Below, one piece after another: positions 1-7,611 of a DNA stretch of 31,790 nt (positions are counted from its first letter, which is position 1; each line of letters starts with the position of its first letter). The stretch comes from Planctomycetota bacterium. GTDB taxonomy: Bacteria > Planctomycetota > Planctomycetia > Pirellulales > Pirellulaceae. The notes under the pieces were generated by a model that ran no database searches, had not been told where the DNA came from, and was given only the letters and a program-made list of their open reading frames with translations. The position numbers and the translations under genes are program-made. Where the stretch lies: contig JAJDEH010000089.1 in the NCBI GenBank assembly GCA_029259935.1, positions 1 to 31,790 on the forward strand, written 5' to 3'.

Positions 1-636
1 GCCGCTGAAACTGGCACCATATCCAACGCTGGTCGGCACGGCGATGACGGGGCAGGCCACGTATCCGCCCACGACGCTGGGCAGCGCGCCTTCCATTCCG
101 GCCACGACAACGGCGGCGTCGAGGTCGCGCAGCTTGTCTAGCTGTCCAATCAGCCGGTGCGGACCGGCGACGCCCACATCGTGAACGACCGTCGCCGCCA
201 CGCCCATCCAATCCAAGGTCTCGCGTGCTTCTTCGGCGACCGGCAGATCGCTGGTTCCCGCCGTCACCAAGGCCACATTGCCGCAAAGCTCCGTCGTCTT
301 GGTTTGCGACAGCCGAAACGTCCTGGCCACGTCGTTGTAGCAACCCAGCGGAAACGAGTTCAGCAGCAGTTCTGCTTTTTCGAGCGAGATTCGAGTTGCC
401 AAAACTTCGGCTTGCTCGTCGATCATTCTCTGAATGATTCTTAGGAGCAGGTCGGCCGACTTTCCTTCCCCATAAATGACTTCGGGAAAGCCGCAACGCC
501 GCTGGCGATCGAGATCCAGAGTGGCCTCGCCCATCGGCGCGCTGCGGACGGCGGAGATGGCGTCCAGAAATTGAACAAGCGGCAATTCGCCCGCCAGCAT
601 TTGCCGAGCCAACTCTTCAACCTGCTCGTTCTTCAT
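1..636 (-). CDS. larB: Nickel-pincer cofactor biosynthesis protein LarB, partial (C-terminus off the left edge)
   Basis: LarB (PurE/AIR-carboxylase-like fold) carboxylates and hydrolyses nicotinate adenine dinucleotide, the first step in making the nickel-pincer nucleotide cofactor of lactate racemase and related LarA enzymes. Translating the minus strand gives 212 codons open to the left edge. The N-terminal helical part contains DLDRQRRCGFPEVIYGEGKS. After it comes the PurE-like core with VTAGTSDLPVAEEA, VHDVGVAGPHRL, VVVAGMEGALPSVVGG and VPTSVGYGASF, which are hallmark LarB segments. I chose the ATG at 636 because the homologous N-terminus begins close to it. An in-frame ATG at 693 would add 19 residues that do not look conserved, and neither start has a good ribosome binding site. 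No other lar gene is visible, and any partners would lie to the left. Family assignment is confident, the exact start is not. Confidence 0.88.
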   Translation of the reverse strand, partial: MKNEQVEELARQMLAGELPLVQFLDAISAVRSAPMGEATLDLDRQRRCGFPEVIYGEGKSADLLLRIIQRMIDEQAEVLATRISLEKAELLLNSFPLGCYNDVARTFRLSQTKTTELCGNVALVTAGTSDLPVAEEARETLDWMGVAATVVHDVGVAGPHRLIGQLDKLRDLDAAVVVAGMEGALPSVVGGYVACPVIAVPTSVGYGASFSG

Positions 637-719
637 GGGGCCGAAAACAATCTTGGAAGCGCGATTGGAAAACGTGGTCCTTCGCCAAGTCATCGTCCGT
701 GTTCGCGAACTTCAGGCAA

Positions 720-1616
720 TCAATGCCCGGTATCACGGAGTATCTCGTCCACCATGCGTTTGAAACCCGCACCGAGGTCGGCATCATAGGGTTCCCCGGG
801 GACGGAAGCATTGTCGGCCAATTGCTTTAGTTTCTCAAGACAGGCTCGCAATTCGTCGTCCGTGATTTCGTCTTTCAAACCCAACTCCAGTGCCATGTAT
901 TCGTCGTCGGGACCGAACTCGTCCTCGTCCCGTTCAATTTTTTCCTCCTCCTGGACGGCCTCTTCGTCGCTTTCCTGGCCCGATCCTTGAACGACGGTTT
1001 CGTCCGTCGTCTTAACTTCTTCCGCGCCTTGGTTTTCATCAGCAGAGTCTTCAACGTCATACTCATCCGTTGAGTATCCCATCAGGTAACGCGCGACGAT
1101 TTTCTTGACCTTCTTGCCGTCAATTGTTACCTCCAAGACGCCTCGGGTTACGCGATCAATGGTCAAGCTTGCCTGCTGCTTCTCATCGTCCGTAAGGCCC
1201 GACCGTGGCAGGTGTTCATTCTGCACCTTGGCTAACGTGCCCAGTGAGAACAGTGGATTTTTTGAAAAAGAGTTCAGAAAGTTGACGGCTTTTTCCATCT
1301 CTAGATCGCCTGCGCTGTAGGCGTCGGCGACCCTTTCAATTTGAACGATGACCTGGTCTTGGTCGTCGGCGGCGAGATCGGACTCTTCGACCTCATCGAT
1401 CAGCACTTCGCGCGTAGTCACAACGACTGTTTCGGTAATCCCCTTTTTAACTTGCTGCACAAATAAATAAGCGCCGCCACAACATGCCAATACGACAATT
1501 CCGACCGACCCCAAAACGGCCACCAGCACGATGAGCCACGTGTTACTTCCGCGCTGTTGTTGCGGTGGCGGGTAGGCTGGGCCGTAAGGATTTTGCTGGT
1601 CGCCAAAGTTTGACAT
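720..1616 (-). CDS. Hypothetical single-pass membrane protein with acidic tail
   Basis: I do not recognise a family. The 298-residue product begins with a short Pro/Gln/Tyr-rich cytoplasmic-type segment (residues 1-25, PYGPAYPPPQQQ), then one hydrophobic helix (about 27-52, containing two adjacent Cys). The rest is soluble and highly charged, with an Asp/Glu-dominated stretch at roughly 185-250. The short Pro-rich head before a transmembrane helix is common in planctomycete hypothetical proteins. The ATG at 1616 has a Shine-Dalgarno-like TTGGAG about 5 nt upstream, supporting this start. It is followed on the same strand by larB after about 80 bp, so co-transcription is possible but not shown. 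The conserved part may be around residues 70-180 (helical, with EIERVADAYSAGD-like character). No catalytic motif is evident. Confidence 0.72.
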   Translation of the reverse strand: MSNFGDQQNPYGPAYPPPQQQRGSNTWLIVLVAVLGSVGIVVLACCGGAYLFVQQVKKGITETVVVTTREVLIDEVEESDLAADDQDQVIVQIERVADAYSAGDLEMEKAVNFLNSFSKNPLFSLGTLAKVQNEHLPRSGLTDDEKQQASLTIDRVTRGVLEVTIDGKKVKKIVARYLMGYSTDEYDVEDSADENQGAEEVKTTDETVVQGSGQESDEEAVQEEEKIERDEDEFGPDDEYMALELGLKDEITDDELRACLEKLKQLADNASVPGEPYDADLGAGFKRMVDEILRDTGH

Positions 1617-1742
1617 GATTTCTCCAACCCCGTTTGCCGGGCGTCGCGGAGTGTGGGGACAAAATATTTCGCGGAACTTGTCCGCATTGTATCTACGTTA
1701 CCGAAGATCGTCGATCTCGCCCGGATCATCCACCAAGGCGAA

Positions 1743-1783
1743 GCGTAAGCGTGGGGGAAAGCACCCGTGCCCCTCGCTTACGC
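1743..1783. repeat. REP-like imperfect palindrome
   Basis: Arms GCGTAAGCGTGGGG and CCCCTCGCTTACGC pair over 14 bp with one mismatch around a 13-nt loop. It has no U-tract on either side, so it is more like an extragenic palindrome than a terminator. The CGCTTACGC core looks like interspersed repeats known from planctomycete spacers (recollection, not searched). Confidence 0.6.
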
Positions 1784-1869
1784 GTGGGGTTGTTTTTTGC
1801 GAGGCGAACCAAGTTGTGGATCAGGGCGATCCGGCGCACGCTTATTCGCGGCCGCGACAAGAATATCGC

Positions 1870-1899
1870 CAAAAAAAGAAGCCGGGCATGACCCGGCTT
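1870..1899 (-). terminator. Rho-independent terminator of the coiled-coil/BRCT-like gene
   Basis: Read on the minus strand, a perfect 8-bp stem (AAGCCGGG/CCCGGCTT at 1879-1899, 5-nt loop) is followed directly by a run of T (1871-1877 read as TTTTTTT). It lies about 40 bp past the stop codon of the 1941-3398 gene. It is the clearest intrinsic terminator in the window. Confidence 0.85.
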
Positions 1900-1940
1900 G
1901 TGCGAATTCTGATAGTCAAACCCGAGGAGTTTCTCTAATT

Positions 1941-3398
1941 CTAGTAGGCTCCGTCGCTGCCCCGTCCCGGGCGTCGTGGTTTGAAGTTGGACGAAGAAGG
2001 CTTGTACGAATCGCTGTCGCCAAACCTTTGCGTTTTGACATCACCCTTGTAGCCCATCCATCCAAGCAGTGTGTGAACGGAAACGGTTTCCACACCTTTG
2101 ACCACGGCTTCGTCGGTAATGCTGCTATATTCGTTTCTGGCCTTGGGGGCTGTCTTGTCGGTGGGCCGTTCACCCACGACCAAATAGCGAGTGTGTACCG
2201 TCATTCCCGATCCTAGCCTTTCGCCTTCATCCGAAATTTCGGCGTCAATCACGCCGCCATTGAGTTGAATGACGCGGCGAACCGTGTCTCGATCGCTCCT
2301 TTCGTCGCCATCGATATCCATGAAGCCGGCTAGGGCGAAATGGATTTGCCGTCCAGCGGCCCAAGCCGGAGTGAAGATCAGGTCTTCCGTCAAAATCGGA
2401 TTCCTGACTTCGTCTTGCACGATGCGGGCTTCCGCCAAATGCCGTTCGATGATCCGAGTGACTTCGATGGTCGCCTTGGGCTCGACCTGCGTCTGGTTCG
2501 ACGTTTCGCGATCGTAGACCGAAAACGTTTGCTGCCGTCTCAGTCCGTCCAAGGCGCCGAGGTCGATAAAGACGATGCCCGATCGTTGGTCGATCCAGCG
2601 AATCTGTCCGTCCGGCACGTCAAAGTCCTTCTTCCTCAACTGCTTCACTTCCGCTCGCATGGCGACATTCAACGTCGCCAGTTCCTTGATTTCCCCTTTG
2701 AGCGTGGTGGCTATTTTTTCGCCATCGTCCACTGCTTTTTCGATCGCATCGTCCTTGTCGCCAATCGTCGTTTGCATCTTTCCGGTTTCCGTCGTAAAAC
2801 GACCGCGTTCGGTGTCGAACTTGGCTTTCTCCGCATCCTTTTCCGCTTGCGTGGTGGCCAGCCCTGTTTCGGCGACCACGACCTTATCCGTGGCCGCTTT
2901 GACCTGGGAATCTCGTTCTGCTTCCGCGACGCGTGCCGAATTATCGTGATCCTGAATCTGCGTATTTCGGTTGCGGATTACGTTGACCAAATAATCCGAA
3001 AGCGATATCCAATTCTGCTGCCCGGTGAAGCCTTCGGTTGTGCCCAATTCTGTGCTGCTATTTTGGAACAGCGCCAAGTCCTTCTTGAATTCGACTTCGA
3101 TCGCCGCTGTCTCTTCCGCCAGTCCGTCTCCTTTGGTCGTCATTTCCTGCTTCAGCGAATTAAGTTCGGCCGTCGACAATTCCTTGGTGCCAATGAAATA
3201 CTTCAGTATTTGGTTTTGGGCACTGAGAGCCTCATGTTTGCGTTTTTCAATTTTCTCGGACTTCTCGGCCCGTTCCTTTTCGGCGGTCGCTTTGGTCGAA
3301 CGGTCGTAGAAAATGTAGCTGAAGACCCCTAGCGCAATGGTGATCATGACGAACAGGATCAACGCAACTTGCAGGCCTTGGTTTTCGCGGGATGCCAT
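1941..3398 (-). CDS. Membrane-anchored coiled-coil protein with BRCT-like C-terminal domain
   Basis: The 485-residue product has one N-terminal transmembrane helix (about 9-30). A long charged, heptad-like helical region follows (about 33-258, rich in K/E/A/D and nearly free of Pro and Gly). Next is a small beta-rich domain (262-345: GQIRWID, IVFIDLGALDGL, ATIEVTRI) resembling the beta-barrel seen in flagellar FlgT-C-type or other planctomycete hypothetical proteins. Residues about 349-450 read like a BRCT fold: GRQIHFALAGFM, then RRVIQLNGGVIDAEI with the paired Gly, TRYLVVGE, and GVETVSVHTLLGWMGY with the conserved Trp position. The C-terminus is basic and disordered. AAGGAG lies 10 nt before the ATG at 3398. 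The gene is divergent from polA and ends at a strong terminator, so it is probably monocistronic. The BRCT call is by pattern only. BRCT domains normally bind phosphopeptides or DNA ends, and no function is established here. Confidence 0.75.
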   Translation of the reverse strand: MASRENQGLQVALILFVMITIALGVFSYIFYDRSTKATAEKERAEKSEKIEKRKHEALSAQNQILKYFIGTKELSTAELNSLKQEMTTKGDGLAEETAAIEVEFKKDLALFQNSSTELGTTEGFTGQQNWISLSDYLVNVIRNRNTQIQDHDNSARVAEAERDSQVKAATDKVVVAETGLATTQAEKDAEKAKFDTERGRFTTETGKMQTTIGDKDDAIEKAVDDGEKIATTLKGEIKELATLNVAMRAEVKQLRKKDFDVPDGQIRWIDQRSGIVFIDLGALDGLRRQQTFSVYDRETSNQTQVEPKATIEVTRIIERHLAEARIVQDEVRNPILTEDLIFTPAWAAGRQIHFALAGFMDIDGDERSDRDTVRRVIQLNGGVIDAEISDEGERLGSGMTVHTRYLVVGERPTDKTAPKARNEYSSITDEAVVKGVETVSVHTLLGWMGYKGDVKTQRFGDSDSYKPSSSNFKPRRPGRGSDGAY

Positions 3399-3501
3399 CG
3401 GTTTGACTCTCCTTGCAGGCTAACGTCTGCCGTCAATTGGAGTGATCGAGAAGTTCTGTTCCGTTCGGGCCATCCGCAAGGAGGGCTCTGAAGAATAATT
3501 C

Positions 3502-3515
3502 GCTGAATGTTCAGC
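3502..3515. promoter_or_regulatory. 14-bp palindrome, possible operator
   Basis: GCTGAA-TG-TTCAGC is a perfect 6-bp dyad with a 2-bp centre. It lies between the divergent starts and about 100 bp from the minus-strand ATG. The size and symmetry suit a dimeric repressor site. No regulator can be named. Confidence 0.3.
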
Positions 3516-3532
3516 AGACTATTCCCTTCCTT

Positions 3533-3570
3533 TTGCTGGACATTAAATTGACTAAGGCAATGTCCGGCAA
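3533..3570. promoter_or_regulatory. Dyad (12-bp arms) overlapping a candidate minus-strand promoter
   Basis: TTGCTGGACATT (3533-3544) and AATGTCCGGCAA (3559-3570) are inverted copies matching at 11 of 12 positions around a 14-bp spacer. On the minus strand the same bases offer a -35 TTGCCG (3570-3565), a 17-bp spacer and a -10 TTTAAT (3547-3542) for the 1941-3398 gene. A plus-strand TTGACT (3548-3553) lies in the centre. A regulator bound here could control both divergent genes. This is inference. Confidence 0.35.
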
Positions 3571-3767
3571 CGAGATATGCCGATTCTAATTACGAGCTGG
3601 GCACGTGTCAAAGTTTCCTGGCGTAAAGATTTGGCCGCGCGTGGCGGCTGGTGGCGATTCCGCGGCCAGGGCATATTCCCGCTAGGGCGATGCCAGATAC
3701 CGGCGAACTAGATGTATTCGCTACAATCGGTGCCAACCACCTTCATTTCATCACTAGGCCGCAGGAA

Positions 3768-6557
3768 ATGCCGAAGCAACCACGCCAGCAAATGCTTGCC
3801 GGATTCGACGATGATCCAGGCGAAACAGCCGTTCCGCTCGCCTCTGAGAAGGAGTTATCGGGCCAGGTCGTGTACGTCGTCGACTCTCATTCTCTCATTT
3901 TTCAGGTGTTCCACAGCCTGGAAGAAATGGCCAGCCCCAGCGGCCAGCCGGTGGCGGCGGTTTTCGGCTTCACACGCGACGTACTCCATCTGATCGAATC
4001 CAAGAAGCCCGATTACTTGTTCTGTGCTTTTGATCGCCCGGAACCCACATTTCGGCACCAGATGTACGACGACTACAAAGCGGGTCGTGAAGAGATGCCG
4101 GATGAGTTGCGGCCCCAAATTCCCAGTATCCGGCGGATGTTGGGGGCGATGGGAGTTCCCGCGCTGGACTGCGAGAGCTACGAAGCGGACGACGTTTTGG
4201 CAACCATGGCCGTCATGGTCGAAGAACTGGGCGGTCGGTGCTGCCTGGTGACCGGAGACAAGGATTGCCGTCAACTGATCACTCCGCAAGTCCAAGTCTA
4301 CAACATCCGCAAGGATCAATTTTACGATGCCGAGGCTTTGCAGGAAGACTGGGGCGTCCGTCCCGATCAAGTCGTCGATTTTCAATCGCTGGTTGGCGAT
4401 TCGGTTGATAACGTTCCCGGAGTACCGCTGATTGGTCCCAAGCTGGCTCGCGAGTTGCTTGAGAAATACGACACGCTGGATGAAGTGCTGGACCACGCCG
4501 ACGAGGTGTCGGGACCCAAGCGCCGAGAGAATCTGATCAATTTTCGTGAACAAGCTTTGCTCAGCCGCGAATTAGTCCGCTTGGTCAAGGACGTTCCTTT
4601 GGGTGTCGATTGGAGTTGCGGCAGGGTAGGGGGGATCGATGTCGCGGAGGTCAAGCAACTGTGCCAAGAGTTTGGTTTTCGCCGGATTGGAGAAAGACTG
4701 CAACAACTGGCCGTCAAGGATGCGCCCAAAGTATGGGAAGCGAGTTATCGAACCATCGCCACCGAGGAAGAACTGAGCCAGCTTGCCGCCCAGATGGCAG
4801 AGCAAAAACGAATCTCGGTGGATACGGAAACGACGTCGTCCAGTCCGCGGTGGGCCGATTTGGTTGGCTTTTCGTTCGCCTGGCAGGAAGGCGAAGCGTA
4901 CTACGTTCCCGTTCGCGCTCCGCGCGGCGATCCGCAAATTCCGCTGGATACGGCGATTGGCTATCTCAAGCCAATTCTGGAAGACCCACAAATTGAGAAG
5001 GTCGGCCAGAATCTCAAGTACGACATGATCGTCCTGCGCGGAGCGGGTGTGATGTTGCAGGGGGCCGCGTTCGACAGCATGGTGGCCCATTATCTGCTGG
5101 AACCGGGTGAAAGAAATCACCGTCTCGACGAATTGGCCAAACGCTACTTGAACCGCGAGACGATCAAGATCAGTTCGCTGATCGGCACGGGAAAAAAGCA
5201 GAAGACCATGGATGCCGTGCCGCTGGAATTAGTAGGTCCCTATGCGGCGGAAGACGCCGACGTCGCGCTGCGGCTGACCAACATTCTCGAACAGCGACTG
5301 GATGAAGAAGGACTCGCGAGCCTGTTTGTCGATCTTGAACTGCCATTGATCGATGTTCTGGCCGAGATGGAGTTCGAGGGCATTACGGTGGACACGGCGC
5401 GGCTGATGGAACTGAGTGTCAAGCTTGGCCGGCGCGTGGACGAACTCGAAGCCGAAATCTACGAACTGGCTGGTAAGCCATTCAATATCAATTCGCCACA
5501 ACAACTGGCCGAGATTCTGTTCGACAAGTTGGAACTACCCACGGTGAAGAAAACCAAGACGGGTCGCAGCACCGACGTCGATGTACTCGAAGAGTTAGCG
5601 AAGTCCCATGAACTTCCGGCCAAGATCATCGAGTATCGGCAGAATGCGAAATTGAAAAACACCTACGTCGATGCGTTGCCTGATCTTGTCTGTCCCAAGA
5701 CGGGCCGTGTTCATACTTCGTTTACCCAAGATGTCGCCGCCACCGGGCGGCTCAGCTCGAAAGATCCCAACTTGCAAAACATCCCGGTGCGAAGTTCGTC
5801 GGGCCGCGAGATTCGATCCGCGTTCCGGCCGGGTCACGACGATTGGAAATTGCTGACCGCGGATTACTCGCAAATCGAGCTGCGCGTGCTGGCTCATTTT
5901 TCGGGCGACGCAGCTTTGCAGCGGGCCTTCTTCGACGACGAAGATATTCATGCCCGCGTCGCCAGCCAGGTATATGGAGTTGGTTTGACGGACGTGACCA
6001 CCGATATGCGGCGCAGCGCCAAAGCCATCAATTTTGGCATTATTTACGGCCAAAGCCCGTTCGGTTTGGCCAACGCCCTCGATATTGATCGCGACGAGGC
6101 GTCGCAATTTATTGATGCCTATTTCGACCAATATCCGGGGGTCGACCGGTTTATGACAAAAGTACTAGCGGAATCCAGGAAAAATGGTTATGTTAGCACT
6201 GTCTTAGGTCGCCGTCGCGCGATTACCGGTGTTCGTGATCCAGCGAAACGCGGGAGTTCTCGTCAACGCATACTGCCGGAACGGATTGCGATTAATACCG
6301 TGATTCAGGGATCCGCGGCCGACCTGATAAAACAGGCGATGCTTCAAGTCTATCGTCGCTTAAAAAAGGAACATTCCGCGGCACGCATGTTGCTGCAAAT
6401 ACATGATGAACTGGTCTTTGAGTCTCCACCTGATCAACTCTCCGAATTAGCAACTCTTGTCAACGAAGAAATGTCTGGCGCGGCCGAGTTGGACGTGCCG
6501 CTAAAAGTGGATATCAAGACTGGGAACAATTGGGCCGAATGCGAGCCATGGAATTAG
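3768..6557 (+). CDS. polA: DNA polymerase I
   Basis: Repair and Okazaki-fragment polymerase with all three classical domains. The 5'-3' nuclease occupies about residues 25-290 (YVVDSHSLIFQVFH, YEADDVLATMA, VTGDKDCRQL, DNVPGVPLIGPK). The 3'-5' exonuclease has its metal residues intact: VDTETT, GQNLKYD and YAAEDADVALRL, so proofreading is predicted active. The polymerase part has motif A (TADYSQIELRVLAHFSGD), motif B (RRSAKAINFGIIYG, with Phe at the ddNTP-discrimination position) and motif C (LLQIHDELVFE). I chose the ATG at 3768 (929 residues, start MPKQ, AGGAA just upstream). The frame is open from a GTG at 3651, but those 39 residues look unlike the family, although they cannot be excluded. 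It begins a same-strand run of housekeeping genes, with a 293-bp spacer before coaE. Confidence 0.97.
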   Translation: MPKQPRQQMLAGFDDDPGETAVPLASEKELSGQVVYVVDSHSLIFQVFHSLEEMASPSGQPVAAVFGFTRDVLHLIESKKPDYLFCAFDRPEPTFRHQMYDDYKAGREEMPDELRPQIPSIRRMLGAMGVPALDCESYEADDVLATMAVMVEELGGRCCLVTGDKDCRQLITPQVQVYNIRKDQFYDAEALQEDWGVRPDQVVDFQSLVGDSVDNVPGVPLIGPKLARELLEKYDTLDEVLDHADEVSGPKRRENLINFREQALLSRELVRLVKDVPLGVDWSCGRVGGIDVAEVKQLCQEFGFRRIGERLQQLAVKDAPKVWEASYRTIATEEELSQLAAQMAEQKRISVDTETTSSSPRWADLVGFSFAWQEGEAYYVPVRAPRGDPQIPLDTAIGYLKPILEDPQIEKVGQNLKYDMIVLRGAGVMLQGAAFDSMVAHYLLEPGERNHRLDELAKRYLNRETIKISSLIGTGKKQKTMDAVPLELVGPYAAEDADVALRLTNILEQRLDEEGLASLFVDLELPLIDVLAEMEFEGITVDTARLMELSVKLGRRVDELEAEIYELAGKPFNINSPQQLAEILFDKLELPTVKKTKTGRSTDVDVLEELAKSHELPAKIIEYRQNAKLKNTYVDALPDLVCPKTGRVHTSFTQDVAATGRLSSKDPNLQNIPVRSSSGREIRSAFRPGHDDWKLLTADYSQIELRVLAHFSGDAALQRAFFDDEDIHARVASQVYGVGLTDVTTDMRRSAKAINFGIIYGQSPFGLANALDIDRDEASQFIDAYFDQYPGVDRFMTKVLAESRKNGYVSTVLGRRRAITGVRDPAKRGSSRQRILPERIAINTVIQGSAADLIKQAMLQVYRRLKKEHSAARMLLQIHDELVFESPPDQLSELATLVNEEMSGAAELDVPLKVDIKTGNNWAECEPWN

Positions 6558-6615
6558 GCTCGGCGTGTGTCTTCCTCGCGATTTTCCATTCGGACCAATC
6601 CTGCCAACCATTTTT

Positions 6616-6648
6616 CCTAATGATTAGGGGACGATTCCTAATGATTAG
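6616..6648. repeat. Two direct copies of a 14-bp near-palindromic motif
   Basis: TTCCTAATGATTAG occurs at 6614-6627 and again at 6635-6648, a 21-bp period (two helical turns). The core CTAAT-G-ATTAG is itself an odd-length palindrome. It lies just after polA in the 293-bp polA-coaE spacer. It could be a tandem operator or a remnant of an interspersed repeat. The rest of the spacer (6558-6850) shows nothing else I can support. Confidence 0.5.
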
Positions 6649-6850
6649 CGGGTGCGACTTTCGGCCGGTTCACGGTCGTAACAATCGGGCCTAGCGCGGC
6701 GTCTCGCCGAAGAACCTTATTTTCACTTAATTGCAACTCAACACCTTTCAATTGGCTTTGTTGAAAAACCAAGCCTGCGGTCTAATTACGGCGGTACCAT
6801 GCCGCTCAACGTGACCTCACGAAAGATGCGGCATCGGCAATGCGAGCGCC

Positions 6851-7450
6851 ATGAAAGTGATAGGCATAGTCGGTGGTGTGGCGAGCGGCAAGAGTTTGGT
6901 GGCCGAACAATTCAGGCAACTCGGAGCGGAAGTCCTGGACGGTGATCGAGAGGCCCATCAAGTGTTGCATGAAGAGAGTGTAAAAGCAGAACTAAGAAAA
7001 AAATGGGGAGAAAAAGTCTTCAATGAATCAGGCGAGGTTGATCGGTCCGCGGTGGCGGCCATTGTCTTCGCCGACACCACTCAGGCGGCCGAGGAACTGA
7101 AATACTTAGAGCAACTAGTTCATCCCAAAATCGGTGAACGGCTGAAGCGGCGAATGAGTCAAATAGAAAACGAACAGAAAACGAACGTTGTCGTCTTGGA
7201 CGCCGCGGTCATGTTCAAAGCCGGCTGGGACCGATATTGCGATATGATTGTGTACGTCGATGTTGACCGGCAATTGCGGCTTGAACGGGCTCATCGACGA
7301 GGTTGGTCCGACAAGCATTTCGAGTCACGTGAAAAATCTCAGCAGTCGCTAGCCGATAAACGCAACCGCGCGGACGCGGTTATCGACAATTCGGGAGATC
7401 CCGCAGCAACGCTTGCCCAAGTAGAGAGGCTGTGGAAAGAGTGTGACTAG
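6851..7450 (+). CDS. coaE: Dephospho-CoA kinase
   Basis: Catalyses the ATP-dependent 3'-phosphorylation of dephospho-CoA, the last step of coenzyme A synthesis, in the cytoplasm. The 199-residue length is typical. The P-loop is at residues 5-15 (GIVGGVASGKS). LDGDREAH follows, corresponding to the family's DAD..H segment. A lid region is rich in Arg/Lys (QLRLERAHRRGWSD), and the C-terminal DKRNRADAVIDNSGD matches the usual AD-x-VI-x-N motif. The LDAAVMFKAGWD segment stands where most family members have a D-x-PLLFE-type motif, a slight divergence. The ATG at 6851 puts the P-loop at the usual distance from the N-terminus. Next gene: rho, 161 bp downstream. Confidence 0.93.
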   Translation: MKVIGIVGGVASGKSLVAEQFRQLGAEVLDGDREAHQVLHEESVKAELRKKWGEKVFNESGEVDRSAVAAIVFADTTQAAEELKYLEQLVHPKIGERLKRRMSQIENEQKTNVVVLDAAVMFKAGWDRYCDMIVYVDVDRQLRLERAHRRGWSDKHFESREKSQQSLADKRNRADAVIDNSGDPAATLAQVERLWKECD

Positions 7451-7468
7451 CCATCCCAAGCTCAAACT

Positions 7469-7498
7469 TTGACAGAACATTAGCCTCTATCGTACAAA
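7469..7498 (+). promoter_or_regulatory. Candidate sigma-70-type promoter for rho
   Basis: A consensus -35 TTGACA (7469-7474) is followed after 18 bp by TACAAA (7493-7498, 4 of 6 matches to TATAAT). It lies about 115 bp before the rho start, leaving a long leader. Rho genes are often autoregulated by termination in the leader, but nothing here proves it. Confidence 0.4.
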
Positions 7499-7611
7499 TC
7501 TTACACTGAGTCTTACAAATTTAAGTACCTAACTGACTACTCAGAATCACCATCCCCCCACCACAGGTGTCGTTCGCACACCGGCCTTACTCTTCTCAGG
7601 AGTTCCAACTG

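Larger units (their letters stand above)
1617..1940. other. Gene-free spacer holding a REP-like hairpin and a terminator
   Basis: These 324 bases separate two minus-strand genes. They contain a long imperfect inverted repeat (1743-1783) and the intrinsic terminator of the upstream gene (1870-1899), both listed separately. Small open frames here have no recognisable protein features and I do not call them. Confidence 0.6.
3399..3767. other. Divergent spacer between the coiled-coil gene and polA
   Basis: No gene is called in these 369 bases. In-frame codons from a GTG at 3651 continue into polA but look unconserved. The spacer contains two dyad-symmetric sites (3502-3515 and 3533-3570) and a possible minus-strand promoter, listed separately. 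Confidence 0.5.

Noticed and set aside
2340..3332. Long open frame on the plus strand opposite the coiled-coil gene
   Set aside because: It is a shadow of the minus-strand gene, which has a ribosome site, a transmembrane helix, coherent domains and a terminator. The plus-strand product is Arg/Phe-rich with no family features.
3651..3767. GTG start giving polA 39 extra residues
   Set aside because: The added residues look unlike DNA polymerase I N-termini, while ATG 3768 (MPKQ) has an AGGAA nearby. Not fully excluded.
7567..7611. GTG start for rho
   Set aside because: AGGAG lies inside this stretch at the right distance before ATG 7612, so the extension is more likely leader.
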